The notes under the pieces were generated by a model. The model saw only the letters and a program-made list of their open reading frames with translations, searched no databases and was not told the DNA's origin. The position numbers were made by a program, and so were the translations under genes. From Lachnospiraceae bacterium (GTDB lineage Bacteria; Bacillota; Clostridia; Lachnospirales; Lachnospiraceae), in contig JAFZVZ010000044.1 of the NCBI GenBank assembly GCA_017617545.1, forward strand, positions 1-64,000: a stretch of 64,000 nt of DNA, in the 5' to 3' direction. Positions 16,765 through 26,907 of this stretch are shown here, piece by piece. How positions within the stretch are numbered: the first letter of the stretch is position 1; each line of letters starts with the position of its first letter.

Positions 16765-17679
16765 ATGAGCGAAACGATTTTGGAGATCAAAAATCTCACC
16801 AAATATTACGGCAAGGTGAAGGGCGTGGAGAACCTGTCGCTCACCCTGAACAAGGGGGAGATATTCGGTTTCATCGGCCCGAACGGCGCCGGCAAATCCA
16901 CGACGATCCGTTCGATCATGAATCTGATCAACAAGGATTCCGGTTCGGTTATGTTCCGCGGGAAGGAGCTGGTGAGAGACGATACGGAGGCGAAGAGCCG
17001 CATCGGATATCTGCCGAGCGAGGTTTTCCTCTACGATGACCTCACGGTGAAGGGCATCTTCGATCACCACGAGAGCTTCTATCGGCAGTATGAGTGCTCA
17101 GCCGGGATCCACGCGAAACGGCAGGAGCTTGTCTCGCGGCTGAAACTCGATGAAACACGGAAAATAGAGGACCTCTCTTTGGGCAACCTGAAGAAGGTCG
17201 GCATCGTTCTGGCGCTGATGCATGAGCCGGAGCTGATCATCATGGATGAGCCTACGAGCGGCCTGGATCCGATCATGCAGAATGTATTTTACGAGCTTTT
17301 GAAGGAGGAGCGGGAGAAGGGCAACACTGTCTTTTACTCCACGCATATTCTGAGCGAGGTGTCGAAGATCTGCGACCGTGTCGGTATCATCCGAAGCGGC
17401 GAGTTGATCCGCGCCGGTCAGGTCGATGAGATCAGCGACAAGCAGCTGACGTTTGTGACGGTTACCGCTGATGACGTCGACGCGCTGGCGGCTGAGCTCG
17501 GTGTGAAGGTGCTCTCGAAGGAGGGTGATACCGTGCGTTTCGCCAACACGGTTTCGGATGACGAGCTGATCAAAAAACTGGCGAACTTTCGGATCCGCAA
17601 GATCCTCATTGAGGAGGCTACGCTCGAGGAAATGTTCATGCATTACTACGAGGAGGTGACGCCGGATGATAAGACGTGA
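16765..17679 (+). CDS. ABC transporter ATP-binding protein (ABC-2 exporter)
   Basis: The 304-residue protein has Walker A GPNGAGKS, signature LSLGNLKKVGI, Walker B LIIMDEPTSGLD and a switch His in YSTHILSE. A C-terminal regulatory extension typical of ABC-2 type exporters is present. It pairs with the permease gene, which starts 14 bases before its stop. The exported substrate is unknown; such pairs often export peptides, lipids or drugs. ATG 16765 follows AAGGAAGG. Confidence 0.93.
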   Translation: MSETILEIKNLTKYYGKVKGVENLSLTLNKGEIFGFIGPNGAGKSTTIRSIMNLINKDSGSVMFRGKELVRDDTEAKSRIGYLPSEVFLYDDLTVKGIFDHHESFYRQYECSAGIHAKRQELVSRLKLDETRKIEDLSLGNLKKVGIVLALMHEPELIIMDEPTSGLDPIMQNVFYELLKEEREKGNTVFYSTHILSEVSKICDRVGIIRSGELIRAGQVDEISDKQLTFVTVTADDVDALAAELGVKVLSKEGDTVRFANTVSDDELIKKLANFRIRKILIEEATLEEMFMHYYEEVTPDDKT

Positions 17680-18457
17680 GTTAAAAGTCAATCTGCGGGG
17701 ATTTGTCATCTGGACAGGAACCATGCTGGTGCTCCTCCTGCTGATCTATCTGGTCTATCCGTCGATCGTCAGCGACGGCAAGGGCAACAAGGTGAATGAG
17801 ATGCTTGAGGCTTTTCCGCCCGAGCTTTTGAAGGCGTTCAACATGGACATTGCAGGATTGGACACCGCCTTCGGATGGCTGAAGTCGGAGGGATTTGTGT
17901 TCCTGTACCTGATCATCGGCATATACAGCTGCCTTCTCGGCTCGAACATCCTTCTGAAGGAGGAGAGCGAGAAAACGATTGAATACCTGGCTGCGCTCCC
18001 GATCACAAGACGCAGGGTTCTGCTTGATAAAACCGTCGTTTCCATGATCTACATCCTCTCGATGATCGTGATCCTCGGCGCATTCAACATGCTTGCGCTG
18101 AACATTTCGGAGACGCCGGACAACCGGCAGCTGCTTCTGTTGAGCATCACCCCGGTATTTCCGGCGATCGTGCTTTTCGCGTTCGGACTGTTCATCTCCA
18201 CATTTTCCCATAAGACGAAGAAAATGCTCGGAATCAGCATAGGCATGGTCTTCGCCGCGTACATCCTGAGTGTGATCTCGGAGATGGGAGAGAAGGTGGA
18301 GGGCTTCAAATATCTGTCCGTATTCACACTTGCGGACTCGCGAAGGGTGATCACGAAAGCCGAGCTGAATCCAATCTGTGCGGTGATCAGCCTGGTCCTT
18401 TTTGTCGTTTTTATCGTCCTTGCCCTGGTGCGGTACCAGAGGAAGGAACTGGTGTAA
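17666..18457 (+). CDS. ABC-2 family transporter permease
   Basis: The 263-residue protein has six probable membrane helices in the ABC-2 arrangement, with ESEKTIEYLAALPITRRRVL between helices 2 and 3 as the coupling region. It overlaps the ATPase gene by 14 bases, so translation is coupled. Dimers of this permease with the ATPase would form the exporter. No terminator is evident before the promoter at 18475. Confidence 0.88.
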   Translation: MIRRELKVNLRGFVIWTGTMLVLLLLIYLVYPSIVSDGKGNKVNEMLEAFPPELLKAFNMDIAGLDTAFGWLKSEGFVFLYLIIGIYSCLLGSNILLKEESEKTIEYLAALPITRRRVLLDKTVVSMIYILSMIVILGAFNMLALNISETPDNRQLLLLSITPVFPAIVLFAFGLFISTFSHKTKKMLGISIGMVFAAYILSVISEMGEKVEGFKYLSVFTLADSRRVITKAELNPICAVISLVLFVVFIVLALVRYQRKELV

Positions 18458-18474
18458 CCGGAGCAACAAAAAAC

Positions 18475-18503
18475 TTGTTTTTGGGCCCCGAAAAAAGTAT
18501 AAT
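18475..18503 (+). promoter_or_regulatory. Sigma-A promoter for the methyltransferase gene
   Basis: TTGTTT (18475-18480), a 17-base spacer and a perfect TATAAT (18498-18503) lie 90 bases before the start codon at 18593. Confidence 0.7.
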
Positions 18504-18592
18504 AACTGATTGGAGAGTCCGGTGTTGAAACCGGCTTGAACGAATACTTATCTGTCTCCTGGAGATGGGTTAACGGAAGTGAGATTATTTCA

Positions 18593-19693
18593 ATGGCGTA
18601 CCGCATTATAAACGGCAACTCAATTGAAGAGATGAACAATCTGCCAGCGAATTCTGTCGATTTGGTCTTCGCCGATCCGCCGTACTGGATGAGGACGGAA
18701 GGTGTGCTGGAACGAGTCGAGGGTACGGAGTTTGATGGGTGCGACGACGAGTGGGATCAGTTTGAAACGCTCGAGGACTACGAGATATTTACTCGAAACT
18801 GGTTGACGGCATGTTATCGCGTTTTGAAGCCGAACGGGTCCATCTGGGTCATCGGCGGGATGCAGTGTATCTACACCATCGGTGAGATCATGCAGGAGAT
18901 CGGATACTGGTTCATCAATGATGTCGTCTGGTTCAAGAAGAACCCGACGCCGAATTTCAAGGGAACCCGGTTAAACAACAGCCATGAAACGTTGATCTGG
19001 GCATGCAAACGAAAGAATGCAAGGTTCACGTTCAATTACAAGACTGCCAAAGAACTGAATACAGATACAGTTGCGGATGATGAATATGCCCATGGGATCA
19101 GAAAGCAATTGGGGTCAATCTGGAGAATTCCGGTTTGTGCGGGCAACGAGCGGCTGAGGGACGATCAGGGAAATAAGCTGCACAACACGCAGAAGCCGGA
19201 GGAACTGCTGTACCGGGTCATAGCGATATCCTCGAAGATCGGGGACACCGTGCTGGATCCGTTCGGAGGAACCATGACCACCGGAGCCGTAGCGGAGAGA
19301 CTCGGCAGAAACTCCATAATGATCGAGCGGGATGCGAGATATTGCGAGTACGGAGAGCGAAGACTGGCGGCAGTGACCTTCGAGGACAGCAACATCGCAA
19401 GGGCTACATACGATGTAAAGCCGGTCAGAGTGACGGTTCCCGAGATGATCGAGCATGGATTCTTCACTGTCGGCGAGAGCTTCTGCTTCAGGGACGGGAT
19501 TGAAGTTGCTACGCTTCAGGCAGACGGAAAACTCCTCTGGAACGGTCAGGCGATCGATATGCATTCGTGTGCGGCGAAGGCAAGAGGCGCACAAGCGAAA
19601 CGGCTGAATGGCTTCGACTACTGGTACGTGATCCGTGACGGCAATCCGAAGTCAATCAATGAAATCAGAGAGGAATACAGAGCTCAAATTTAA
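18593..19693 (+). CDS. Orphan beta-class DNA methyltransferase (CcrM/HinfI-like) with RAMA domain
   Basis: The 366-residue protein has catalytic motif IV DPPYW (28-32) before the AdoMet-binding motif DPFGGTMTTG (222-231), the order of beta-class N6-adenine/N4-cytosine methyltransferases. The last ~90 residues (ADGKLLWNGQAIDMHSCAAK, GFDYWYV) match the RAMA domain found at the C-terminus of CcrM. CcrM and HinfI methylate adenine in GANTC; I infer a similar target, not proven. No restriction enzyme gene is adjacent, and its own promoter and terminator make it a solitary unit. ATG 18593 is chosen because the conserved region starts there; TTG 18536 would add 19 non-conserved residues. Confidence 0.85.
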   Translation: MAYRIINGNSIEEMNNLPANSVDLVFADPPYWMRTEGVLERVEGTEFDGCDDEWDQFETLEDYEIFTRNWLTACYRVLKPNGSIWVIGGMQCIYTIGEIMQEIGYWFINDVVWFKKNPTPNFKGTRLNNSHETLIWACKRKNARFTFNYKTAKELNTDTVADDEYAHGIRKQLGSIWRIPVCAGNERLRDDQGNKLHNTQKPEELLYRVIAISSKIGDTVLDPFGGTMTTGAVAERLGRNSIMIERDARYCEYGERRLAAVTFEDSNIARATYDVKPVRVTVPEMIEHGFFTVGESFCFRDGIEVATLQADGKLLWNGQAIDMHSCAAKARGAQAKRLNGFDYWYVIRDGNPKSINEIREEYRAQI

Positions 19694-19695
19694 CG

Positions 19696-19721
19696 AAAAA
19701 GGACCGGCCCGGTCCTTTTTT
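19696..19721 (+). terminator. Intrinsic terminator after the methyltransferase
   Basis: AAAAAGGACCGG is followed directly by CCCGGTCCTTTTTT, a GC-rich hairpin with flanking A and T runs immediately after the stop codon. The A run makes it usable from either strand. Confidence 0.9.
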
Positions 19722-19775
19722 GCCTATTCGGTAAATGCAACAAAGCGGAGAGGGATTTGCTTGGGAGGTGAGAGA

Positions 19776-20198
19776 GTGAAACTGAAGGTTGAGCTGAAAC
19801 AGCTCGGTGCGCGTGGGAAGAAGGTCGCGCCCGTGCCGTTTGAGATTGAGGGGGTTCCCTCGACTGTGGGGGAACTGATCGCGTCGACAGCGACAAAGTG
19901 CGCCGAGGAGTACAATGAGCGTGTCCGGAGAGGGGAGACGGTCCAGTCGCCTCTGTCGGAGCGCCAGATCGACGATATGGCGGGGATCGGGCGGATCACG
20001 TTCGGAATCTGCAACGGCAATAAGGAGCAGGATATCGGAAAAGCTGTCGACAACGCTCTGCAGTCCTTCCGTGACGGGCTGTTCTGCCTGTTCATCAACG
20101 GGACACAGGTGACTGAGGAAGGCAGCGCGATCGAGCTTGCGGAGGACGATGTACTTACGTTCATCAGGTTGACAATGTTATCGGGGAGGATGTGGTAA
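19776..20198 (+). CDS. Small beta-grasp (MoaD/ThiS/ubiquitin-like) protein candidate
   Basis: The 140-residue protein starts at GTG 19776 after GGGAGGTG. Its N-terminus alternates like two beta strands and a helix (KLKVELKQLG, then PVPFEIEGVPSTVGELIAST). Its C-terminus reads LFINGTQV, then IELAEDDVLTFIRLTMLSG, close to the ...NG..V....L.dgD.v.fi.p..GG ending of MoaD/ThiS/TGS folds. A C-terminal Gly-Gly is absent (LSGRMW). The fold is inferred from pattern, not alignment. It lies 2 bases before the giant gene, so it is probably the first gene of the operon running to 28523. Confidence 0.55.
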   Translation: MKLKVELKQLGARGKKVAPVPFEIEGVPSTVGELIASTATKCAEEYNERVRRGETVQSPLSERQIDDMAGIGRITFGICNGNKEQDIGKAVDNALQSFRDGLFCLFINGTQVTEEGSAIELAEDDVLTFIRLTMLSGRMW

Positions 20199-20200
20199 AA

Positions 20201-23200
20201 ATGGATAAGCTTACGAATGCACAGAGAGAAGAAAGACGGGAATCGGCCAAGGCGTATGTGAACGCTGCGGATAAGAGAAAGAAGGAGCTGGGGATCCCGA
20301 AGGATCTGAGCGATTTTGCGCGTACCTACAGCGGAGAGGGCGGCGATCTCGGAAAGCGCATGCGAGAGGAGCTCGCGTCCGGCCGCTGCAAGAAGCCGTC
20401 GGATTTTGCGAAGACGGAGCTTACGGGCCTGTTCGGAACACTCATTCCGGAGGCGCTTGTTCCGTCGTATCTGTATGAGATCGACAACGTGCGCGAGTAC
20501 CCCTTTACCGACGGGTGGTATCGCCGCACCTTCCGTTCGGACCGGTATGATATCTATGTGGACAAGATCTTAGCGATCACGAGGTCGTATGTTAGATCGG
20601 AGTTTGATGCGCCGTATCCCGCGTATCTCACGGGAAAGGTCAGTCAGGCGCAGATGGACTGCTTCTACGTGTATGACAAGCTGCATAACGAGTTCGATAT
20701 CGCGTATAACATCGACATGGGCGATGCTGCAACGCTCCAATATATCACCGATGTTATAAGCGGCGGAATGCCTGACGAGATCACCTACTCGATGCTCCAT
20801 GCGGTGTTCATGTCGAACAATCATGAACTCCACGAACTTGCGGGCAAACTGCTCCTTGCGGCTAAACTGCAGGAGGGTCTGCGCCAGGCGATCTGTGAGA
20901 CGTGCGACATGGGCTGCTATGAGGCGTTCCGATATATCCTCGGCATCATCGCGGACAATGATCTGATCCGGTTCTCATCCGTGAAGCGTGCCGTCGGGAC
21001 GTGGACGGGCCTGATCGCGGAGGGAAGCAAGGACCTTGACCGTATCTCAGGCAAGACGCTCGCGCTGATCACGGAGAACCTTGATGATGACAATGCCCGC
21101 CGTGAAAATCTGGCGACGGACGATGTGATGAAGGTCTACCTTGCGCTCTGGGCGGAGGCCGTGCGCAACACCTCTTCCGCGATCGACGTCATGAAGAAGC
21201 TCGCGGCGGAAGGAACGCATCCGCAGGTGATGGCAGCGGCGTATTTTACGTGCGAACTGTTCTCGAGAGAATACAAGTCGAGAGTTGCGAAGGCACTCGT
21301 GATCGCGCATCCGGGCGAGCTTGATGTGCTTGCGCTTTCCCTGCGCAATCTGTTTGAGCTGCGCCCGATTCGGAAAATTATCGAGGATCACGGAGCGGAG
21401 ACGATCCTTCGTAAGAATTTTGCCGACCGGGACGAGGCGGAGAAGCTGTACGCCGATCTTCAGGAAACGCTTGCGCAGATGCCGAAGAAGGCGGTCGAAT
21501 TCAATCCGTGCGTATTCCCGTGGTGCTCAGAGAAGATTACGCGCGGCGATGTGATCCGCGCGATGGTTGCCATCGCCGCCTTGCTGGATGACAACGACAA
21601 GAAGGACGAGCTTTGCCCGCTCCTTGCGGACATCGACACCACGTCCAATACCAAGAGAGGCGAGATGGAGCTTCTGGTCGGCAATCCGAAGACCGAGATC
21701 CAGAGGGACACTGCCGTACTCGAGATCGGGGACAAGGAAACCTACACGCGCGCGGCGGCGTTCCGAATCGTCAGTGAGATGGAGCTGAACGATAAGCAGT
21801 ATCTCATGCTGGAGGACATGCTGCGCTTCAAGGCGTCCGACATCCGCGAGCACGTGATCGGCCTTCTGATGAAGATGGACGACGAACGGCTGTATCAGTG
21901 CGCGGAACGGCTTATCTCGGACAAGAAGGAGGAGAAGCGCGCCGCGGGCCTCGATATCCTTATGCAGATCGGCAAGGATGAGAACCGCAAAGACCTGTTC
22001 GAGCGCAGTTTGTCGCTCGCGTCGCTGATCGCGGCGCCGACCACCAAGGAGCAGATCCTCATCGACCAGCTTCGCGCCGACAACAGTGCTTCTGAGGAGG
22101 AAACGGCGGAAGGACGCGGCCTCTACACGTCCGATGACTGCTACAAGCCCGAGATAGACAAGGAATATCTTGCGAAGTGCATCGACATATTCAAGAAGTA
22201 TTTTCCGTCGTCGGAGATTCTCGGCGATGGAAAGGCCAAATGCGATGACAGTTATTGCAAGGTGCTGAAGGCGCTCGACGATCTGATCGAGGAACACCGC
22301 AACGACGAGTTCACGGCCTGGAACGGCGACATCAAACTGCTCGGCTCAACCGGCGCCAACATCAATCTCGGCTTCAACGAGGAGAGAAAGATAGCATTCC
22401 CTGAGTTGTGGGAGGCATTTTACGAGAAATATTTCGCGAAGGATCACGTCCTTCTGTTCCGGACGCATTACGCGATGGTCGGCTGGAAAATGGAGCCTGC
22501 GGAGAGGGAACGTTTCGGCGAAACCGTATACAAGACATTCGGACGCGAGTTCGCGACGCTTCCCACGATCGCTCACAAGCTTCAGGTCTCGGAAGTATTG
22601 ACGTACCTGCTGATGACACGGTTTGACCAGACGGAGTATCACAGGATCGCGTTTGCCGCGATGTACGGCATCCTGGGACTTACGGAGAACACGAAGTTTT
22701 TTATCCCCGTACCTGCGGAAACCCGCTATAAAACAACGCGGTACTATGTCGACAACGGTGAGATCTGCTCCGTGGAGGGGTCGGTGCACAGCCTGCTGTC
22801 CGATCCGCGCCTAAGCCTCGTGAAGAGCTGGTCCCAGCGGTTCGGGAAGGAGGAGTTCCCGAGCGTCTTCGCGCTTTCGCACATGTTCTGCGAACGGCTT
22901 GGAACGTTTGCGTTCGGCGGGAAGGGCGCACAGTACGGTTCGTACTATACCGTGCGCTATGAGGACCTTTCCGAGGCCTACTATATCCGTGCGGCGTATG
23001 AGGGGATCATCACGGAAGGGTATCTGTACCGCCACTTCTTCGAGGAGTGCGAAACCCTGAACGGCGCCGTAGAGACACTGTGCGGGATCGTCCGCCGGTA
23101 CCACGAAAGCGAGGATGGTCGGAAACACTATTACTGGGGCAGGGAGTCCGGTGCACTCTCGAGACTTCTGGGACAGAACAAACCGGAGATCACGGACGAA

Positions 23201-25324
23201 AACCGTCCGCTTGTCGAGTTTGCCGCCGGAATCTACGAGAAGCTGATCGGGCTCGTCCTTGACAGCGAGCTCCGCCGCGGCGATTCCCCGGCTGAGTTTA
23301 CGCAGCAGATTAAGAGCATCAGCCGTATCTTCGGCGTGGACCGCTTCGTTCAGATCCTGTCTGCGCTCGGACGCGATACGCTGGAGCGCGCGAGTTGGTA
23401 CGGCAACGATATGCCCAAGCGCAGAAGCCTGTCGCATCTTCTGTCGGTGTGCGTCCCGCGGGCGGAGGACACAGCGGAGATGCTTCGCGCGAAGCTCAAG
23501 GGCACCGATATCACGGACAAGCGCCTCGTGGAGGCTGCCCTGTACTCCGAGGGCTGGATTCCCGTAGTGGGAGAGTACCTCGGCTGGGAAGGCTTTGAGT
23601 CCGCGTGCTACTATTTCATTTCGCATATGAATGAGAGATTTTCCGAACGACAGAAAGCTCTCTTCGCAAAATATACCCCGATCACGACGGATGAGCTCAA
23701 CGACGGCGCGTTCGACATCGACTGGTTCCGCGAGACGTTCGATACGATCGGCGAGAAGCGCTTTGACATGATCTACGACGCGGCAAAGTACATTACCGAC
23801 GGCGCCAAGCATACGCGTGCCCGCAAGTATGCCGACGCGGTGCGCGGCAAGCTGTCGCTCGCCGACGCGGAGAAGCAGATCCACGAGAAGCGCAACAAGG
23901 ACACGCTGATGGCCTCAGCGCTGATCCCTCTTGCGGGAGACGCGGACGTGCTGCACCGTTACAAGCTGTACATGCAGTTCCGCAAGGAGAGTGCCAAGTT
24001 CGGACAGCAGCGCAAGGCGAGCGAGAGCACGGCAGTGGATATGGCTCTGCGTAACCTCGCGGAGAACTCCGGCTTTACGGATGTGACCCGCCTTACCATG
24101 CGCATGGAGACGATCATGTTCGACGACATCCGTCATCTGACCGAGCCACAGGCACTCGATGACATCACCCTGCGCCTCGTGATCGACGAGCAGGGCAAGT
24201 GCGAGACAGAGTGCACCAAGGGCGGCAAGGAACTCAAGTCCATACCGGCCAAGTACAAGAAGGACGAGCTTGTTCTCACGCTCGCGGAGACGAAGAAGAC
24301 GCTGACCGAGCAGCACCGCCGCACGCGGCTGATGTTCGAGCAGGCGATGGAGGATATGATCGAATTCACGGCAGGGGAGCTCGACGCGCTGACGTCCAAC
24401 CCCGTCGTGGCGCCGATCGTGAAGGGGCTGGTCTACACGGACGGAAAGGGCTCCGGTATGCTCGAGGGACTGACGCTCGTCGCGGTGAACGGCGAGATCC
24501 GCAAACTGGCAGCCGACACGCCGCTTCGCGTCGCGCATCCGTACGATCTGTACGCAGAGGGAAGCTGGCGCGACTGGCAGAAGCTTCTCTTTGACCGAAA
24601 GCTTGTTCAGCCGTATCGCCAGGTGTTCCGCGAGCTCTACGTGAAGACGGAGGATGAGATCGGTACGATGACGTCGCTTCGCTACGCGGGCAATCAGATC
24701 CAGCCGCAGAAGACGGTGGGCTGCCTGAAGTCGCGCCGCTGGGTTGCGGACGTTGAGGACGGTCTGCAGAAGGTGTATTACAAGCACGACGTGATCGCAC
24801 GCATCTACGCGCTTGCCGACTGGTTCTCACCGGCGGACATCGAAGCGCCGACGCTTGAATGGGTAGATTTCTTCGAGCGCAAGACCGGGAAGCAGATGAA
24901 GATCGACGATGTCCCGGACATCATCTTCTCGGAGGTCATGCGTGATGTCGACCTGGCCGTCAGTGTTGCGCACGCGGGCGGTGTCGATCCGGAGGCGAGC
25001 CATTCCACGGTGGAACTGCGCCGCGCGGTATGCGAGTTCACGCTGCCGTTGTTCGGTCTTACGAACGTCACGTTCGAGAAGAACCATGCCCTTGTCACGG
25101 GCGAGCTGGCGGATTACAGCATCCATCTCGGCAGCGGCGTGGTGCATATTCAGGGCGGTCCCATGATCAACATTCTTCCGGTTCATTCGCAGCACAGAGG
25201 CAGGCTGTTCCTGCCGTTCGTGGACGATGATCCGAAGACCGCGCAGATCATCAGCGAGATCCTTCTGTTCGCGGAGGACAAGAAGATCGCGGATCCGTTC
25301 ATTCTTCAGCAGATCCGGCGGTAA
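20201..25324 (+). CDS. Giant DUF5724/DUF4132-like protein
   Basis: The 1707-residue protein is mostly helical, with HEAT/ARM-like stretches through about residue 650 (for example KLAAEGTHPQVMAAAYFTCE). The C-terminal ~250 residues match the DUF4132 (MolR-type) pattern: RVAHPYDLYAEGSWRDWQ KLLFDRKLVQPYRQVFRELY and later DIEAPTLEWVDFFE. The upstream part fits DUF5724. The function is unknown. DUF4132 is known from WGR-DUF4132 proteins such as MolR; no WGR domain is seen here. It has no membrane segment or signal peptide. ATG 20201 is preferred over GTG 20192 because GGGGAGGA ends just before the GTG. The two MutS-like genes follow at 41 bases. Confidence 0.75.
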   Translation: MDKLTNAQREERRESAKAYVNAADKRKKELGIPKDLSDFARTYSGEGGDLGKRMREELASGRCKKPSDFAKTELTGLFGTLIPEALVPSYLYEIDNVREYPFTDGWYRRTFRSDRYDIYVDKILAITRSYVRSEFDAPYPAYLTGKVSQAQMDCFYVYDKLHNEFDIAYNIDMGDAATLQYITDVISGGMPDEITYSMLHAVFMSNNHELHELAGKLLLAAKLQEGLRQAICETCDMGCYEAFRYILGIIADNDLIRFSSVKRAVGTWTGLIAEGSKDLDRISGKTLALITENLDDDNARRENLATDDVMKVYLALWAEAVRNTSSAIDVMKKLAAEGTHPQVMAAAYFTCELFSREYKSRVAKALVIAHPGELDVLALSLRNLFELRPIRKIIEDHGAETILRKNFADRDEAEKLYADLQETLAQMPKKAVEFNPCVFPWCSEKITRGDVIRAMVAIAALLDDNDKKDELCPLLADIDTTSNTKRGEMELLVGNPKTEIQRDTAVLEIGDKETYTRAAAFRIVSEMELNDKQYLMLEDMLRFKASDIREHVIGLLMKMDDERLYQCAERLISDKKEEKRAAGLDILMQIGKDENRKDLFERSLSLASLIAAPTTKEQILIDQLRADNSASEEETAEGRGLYTSDDCYKPEIDKEYLAKCIDIFKKYFPSSEILGDGKAKCDDSYCKVLKALDDLIEEHRNDEFTAWNGDIKLLGSTGANINLGFNEERKIAFPELWEAFYEKYFAKDHVLLFRTHYAMVGWKMEPAERERFGETVYKTFGREFATLPTIAHKLQVSEVLTYLLMTRFDQTEYHRIAFAAMYGILGLTENTKFFIPVPAETRYKTTRYYVDNGEICSVEGSVHSLLSDPRLSLVKSWSQRFGKEEFPSVFALSHMFCERLGTFAFGGKGAQYGSYYTVRYEDLSEAYYIRAAYEGIITEGYLYRHFFEECETLNGAVETLCGIVRRYHESEDGRKHYYWGRESGALSRLLGQNKPEITDENRPLVEFAAGIYEKLIGLVLDSELRRGDSPAEFTQQIKSISRIFGVDRFVQILSALGRDTLERASWYGNDMPKRRSLSHLLSVCVPRAEDTAEMLRAKLKGTDITDKRLVEAALYSEGWIPVVGEYLGWEGFESACYYFISHMNERFSERQKALFAKYTPITTDELNDGAFDIDWFRETFDTIGEKRFDMIYDAAKYITDGAKHTRARKYADAVRGKLSLADAEKQIHEKRNKDTLMASALIPLAGDADVLHRYKLYMQFRKESAKFGQQRKASESTAVDMALRNLAENSGFTDVTRLTMRMETIMFDDIRHLTEPQALDDITLRLVIDEQGKCETECTKGGKELKSIPAKYKKDELVLTLAETKKTLTEQHRRTRLMFEQAMEDMIEFTAGELDALTSNPVVAPIVKGLVYTDGKGSGMLEGLTLVAVNGEIRKLAADTPLRVAHPYDLYAEGSWRDWQKLLFDRKLVQPYRQVFRELYVKTEDEIGTMTSLRYAGNQIQPQKTVGCLKSRRWVADVEDGLQKVYYKHDVIARIYALADWFSPADIEAPTLEWVDFFERKTGKQMKIDDVPDIIFSEVMRDVDLAVSVAHAGGVDPEASHSTVELRRAVCEFTLPLFGLTNVTFEKNHALVTGELADYSIHLGSGVVHIQGGPMINILPVHSQHRGRLFLPFVDDDPKTAQIISEILLFAEDKKIADPFILQQIRR

Positions 25325-25365
25325 CCCGGTGAAGCGAATAAATTATTACATTTTCGGAGGCAGCA

Positions 25366-26907
25366 ATGGGTGAGGTGAAAGCCGCTGCGTACGGGGATTT
25401 CAGCATCCTCGATCTGCATGCGGACATGGAGGATTACGATTCCGGGGAGGCGGAGGTGTTCTATCAGGACCTGAACCTTCTTCAGATCATTGACCGCGTG
25501 TCCGTAAAATGGGGAAAATCCGTCAAAAAATACTTCATGCATCTGCCCAAGACAGCGGAGGAGGTTGCGTATCGCCGCTCGGTGTACGGGGATGTCAAAA
25601 AGGATACCGTGTACACAGCCCTCACGGCATTTACCGGAAAGATCGCCGAGGTTGAGAAGCTTCGCGAGGAGATGCATAAGGCATACGGAGAGATGCAGAA
25701 GGCGGTCTGGTGGATCCGCGAAGCCGAGGTGTATTTCAGCGCTTATAAGGAGCTTGCGGGTGAGCTGGAGAAGGCTGACCTTGAGTCGTCGCTGTCGGAG
25801 TTTCTCGGGATCGTGCGGAACATCCTGAACAGTGAAACGTACCGGACCATGCTCGAGGAGACACAGGGTATCCTTGCGGAGATACGGAAGCTCAGGTTCA
25901 CCGTAACGTACGACAAGGACAGGATGAGTGTCGCCCTCAAGGAGACGGAAGACGGGGAAACCTACGGGGCCCGTCTGAACATAGAGGAGAGCAGCGATGA
26001 CGCGCAGTTCACCAACCCGTTCGTTGCGGGTTCCGCGATCACGGAGTTGGAAAATGCGTGCATCGAGGTTCTGCGGAAGAAAAAGCCGGCATTTTTCCGA
26101 AAGCTTAACGAGCTGTCACAGCAGCTGACGCAGCGCGCGGAGCAGTATGATGTGCCGGTGTTTACCAGGTTCGAGCAGGAGATCCGGTTTTATCTCTCTT
26201 TCTGCTCCCTGCAGCGGGAGATGGAGCAGGCAGGGTTCGTCTTCGCCGAGCCGACGATTCGCAGAAGCGGACGCATGGAGGCCGAGGGATTGTACGACCT
26301 CGCGCTGGCGCTCACATCGATCGGACGTGGCGGAAAGGTCGTGGCGAACGACTTTTATCTCGACCCGGCGGAGCAGTTCTTCGTTCTCACAGGCCCGAAC
26401 CAGGGCGGAAAGACGACATTTGCCAGAAGTCTCGGGCAGCTTGTATTTTTCGCAAAACTGGGACTGGATGTTCCGGCCAAGTCAGCGACGGTACTATTCT
26501 TCCCGCGCATATTGACGCACTTTTCGGTGGAGGAGAGCGTGGAGACCGGGCGCGGCAAGCTGATGGACGAGCTTGTGCGGCTCGCGCCGATGATGGAGAG
26601 CACCGGAGGGAGCAGCTTCGTCGTGATCAACGAGCTCTTCACAACGGCTGCGAGTTACGACGCGGTGATCATGGGAAAGCGTGTCCTGGATCATTTTATC
26701 GAGCTCGGGCACAAGGGAATTTACGTCACGCACCTGAAGGAGCTTGCCGATGCCTGCGAGGGCGTGGTGAGCCTCAGGGCAATGCTGGATGATCGCGGGA
26801 TCCAGACGTTTGAGATCCGCAGAGGGCAGTCGGACGATACCGCGTGCGCGGAGAACCAGGTCAAAAAATACCGCCTGACTTACGAGCAGCTGAAGGAGCG
26901 TTTATGA
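25366..26907 (+). CDS. MutS-family ATPase, first of an adjacent pair
   Basis: The 513-residue protein has a C-terminal MutS domain V with Walker A GPNQGGKTT (343-351) and a Walker B-like VVINELFTTA. A switch His lies in GIYVTHLKEL. The N-terminal half is helical like the MutS lever/clamp regions; the mismatch-reading domain I is missing, so it is not a classical MutS. In Walker B the usual Asp before the catalytic Glu is Asn. It would be a dimeric ATPase clamp, possibly a heterodimer with the product of the next gene, whose ATG overlaps its stop. CGGAGG precedes the ATG. Confidence 0.85.
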   Translation: MGEVKAAAYGDFSILDLHADMEDYDSGEAEVFYQDLNLLQIIDRVSVKWGKSVKKYFMHLPKTAEEVAYRRSVYGDVKKDTVYTALTAFTGKIAEVEKLREEMHKAYGEMQKAVWWIREAEVYFSAYKELAGELEKADLESSLSEFLGIVRNILNSETYRTMLEETQGILAEIRKLRFTVTYDKDRMSVALKETEDGETYGARLNIEESSDDAQFTNPFVAGSAITELENACIEVLRKKKPAFFRKLNELSQQLTQRAEQYDVPVFTRFEQEIRFYLSFCSLQREMEQAGFVFAEPTIRRSGRMEAEGLYDLALALTSIGRGGKVVANDFYLDPAEQFFVLTGPNQGGKTTFARSLGQLVFFAKLGLDVPAKSATVLFFPRILTHFSVEESVETGRGKLMDELVRLAPMMESTGGSSFVVINELFTTAASYDAVIMGKRVLDHFIELGHKGIYVTHLKELADACEGVVSLRAMLDDRGIQTFEIRRGQSDDTACAENQVKKYRLTYEQLKERL

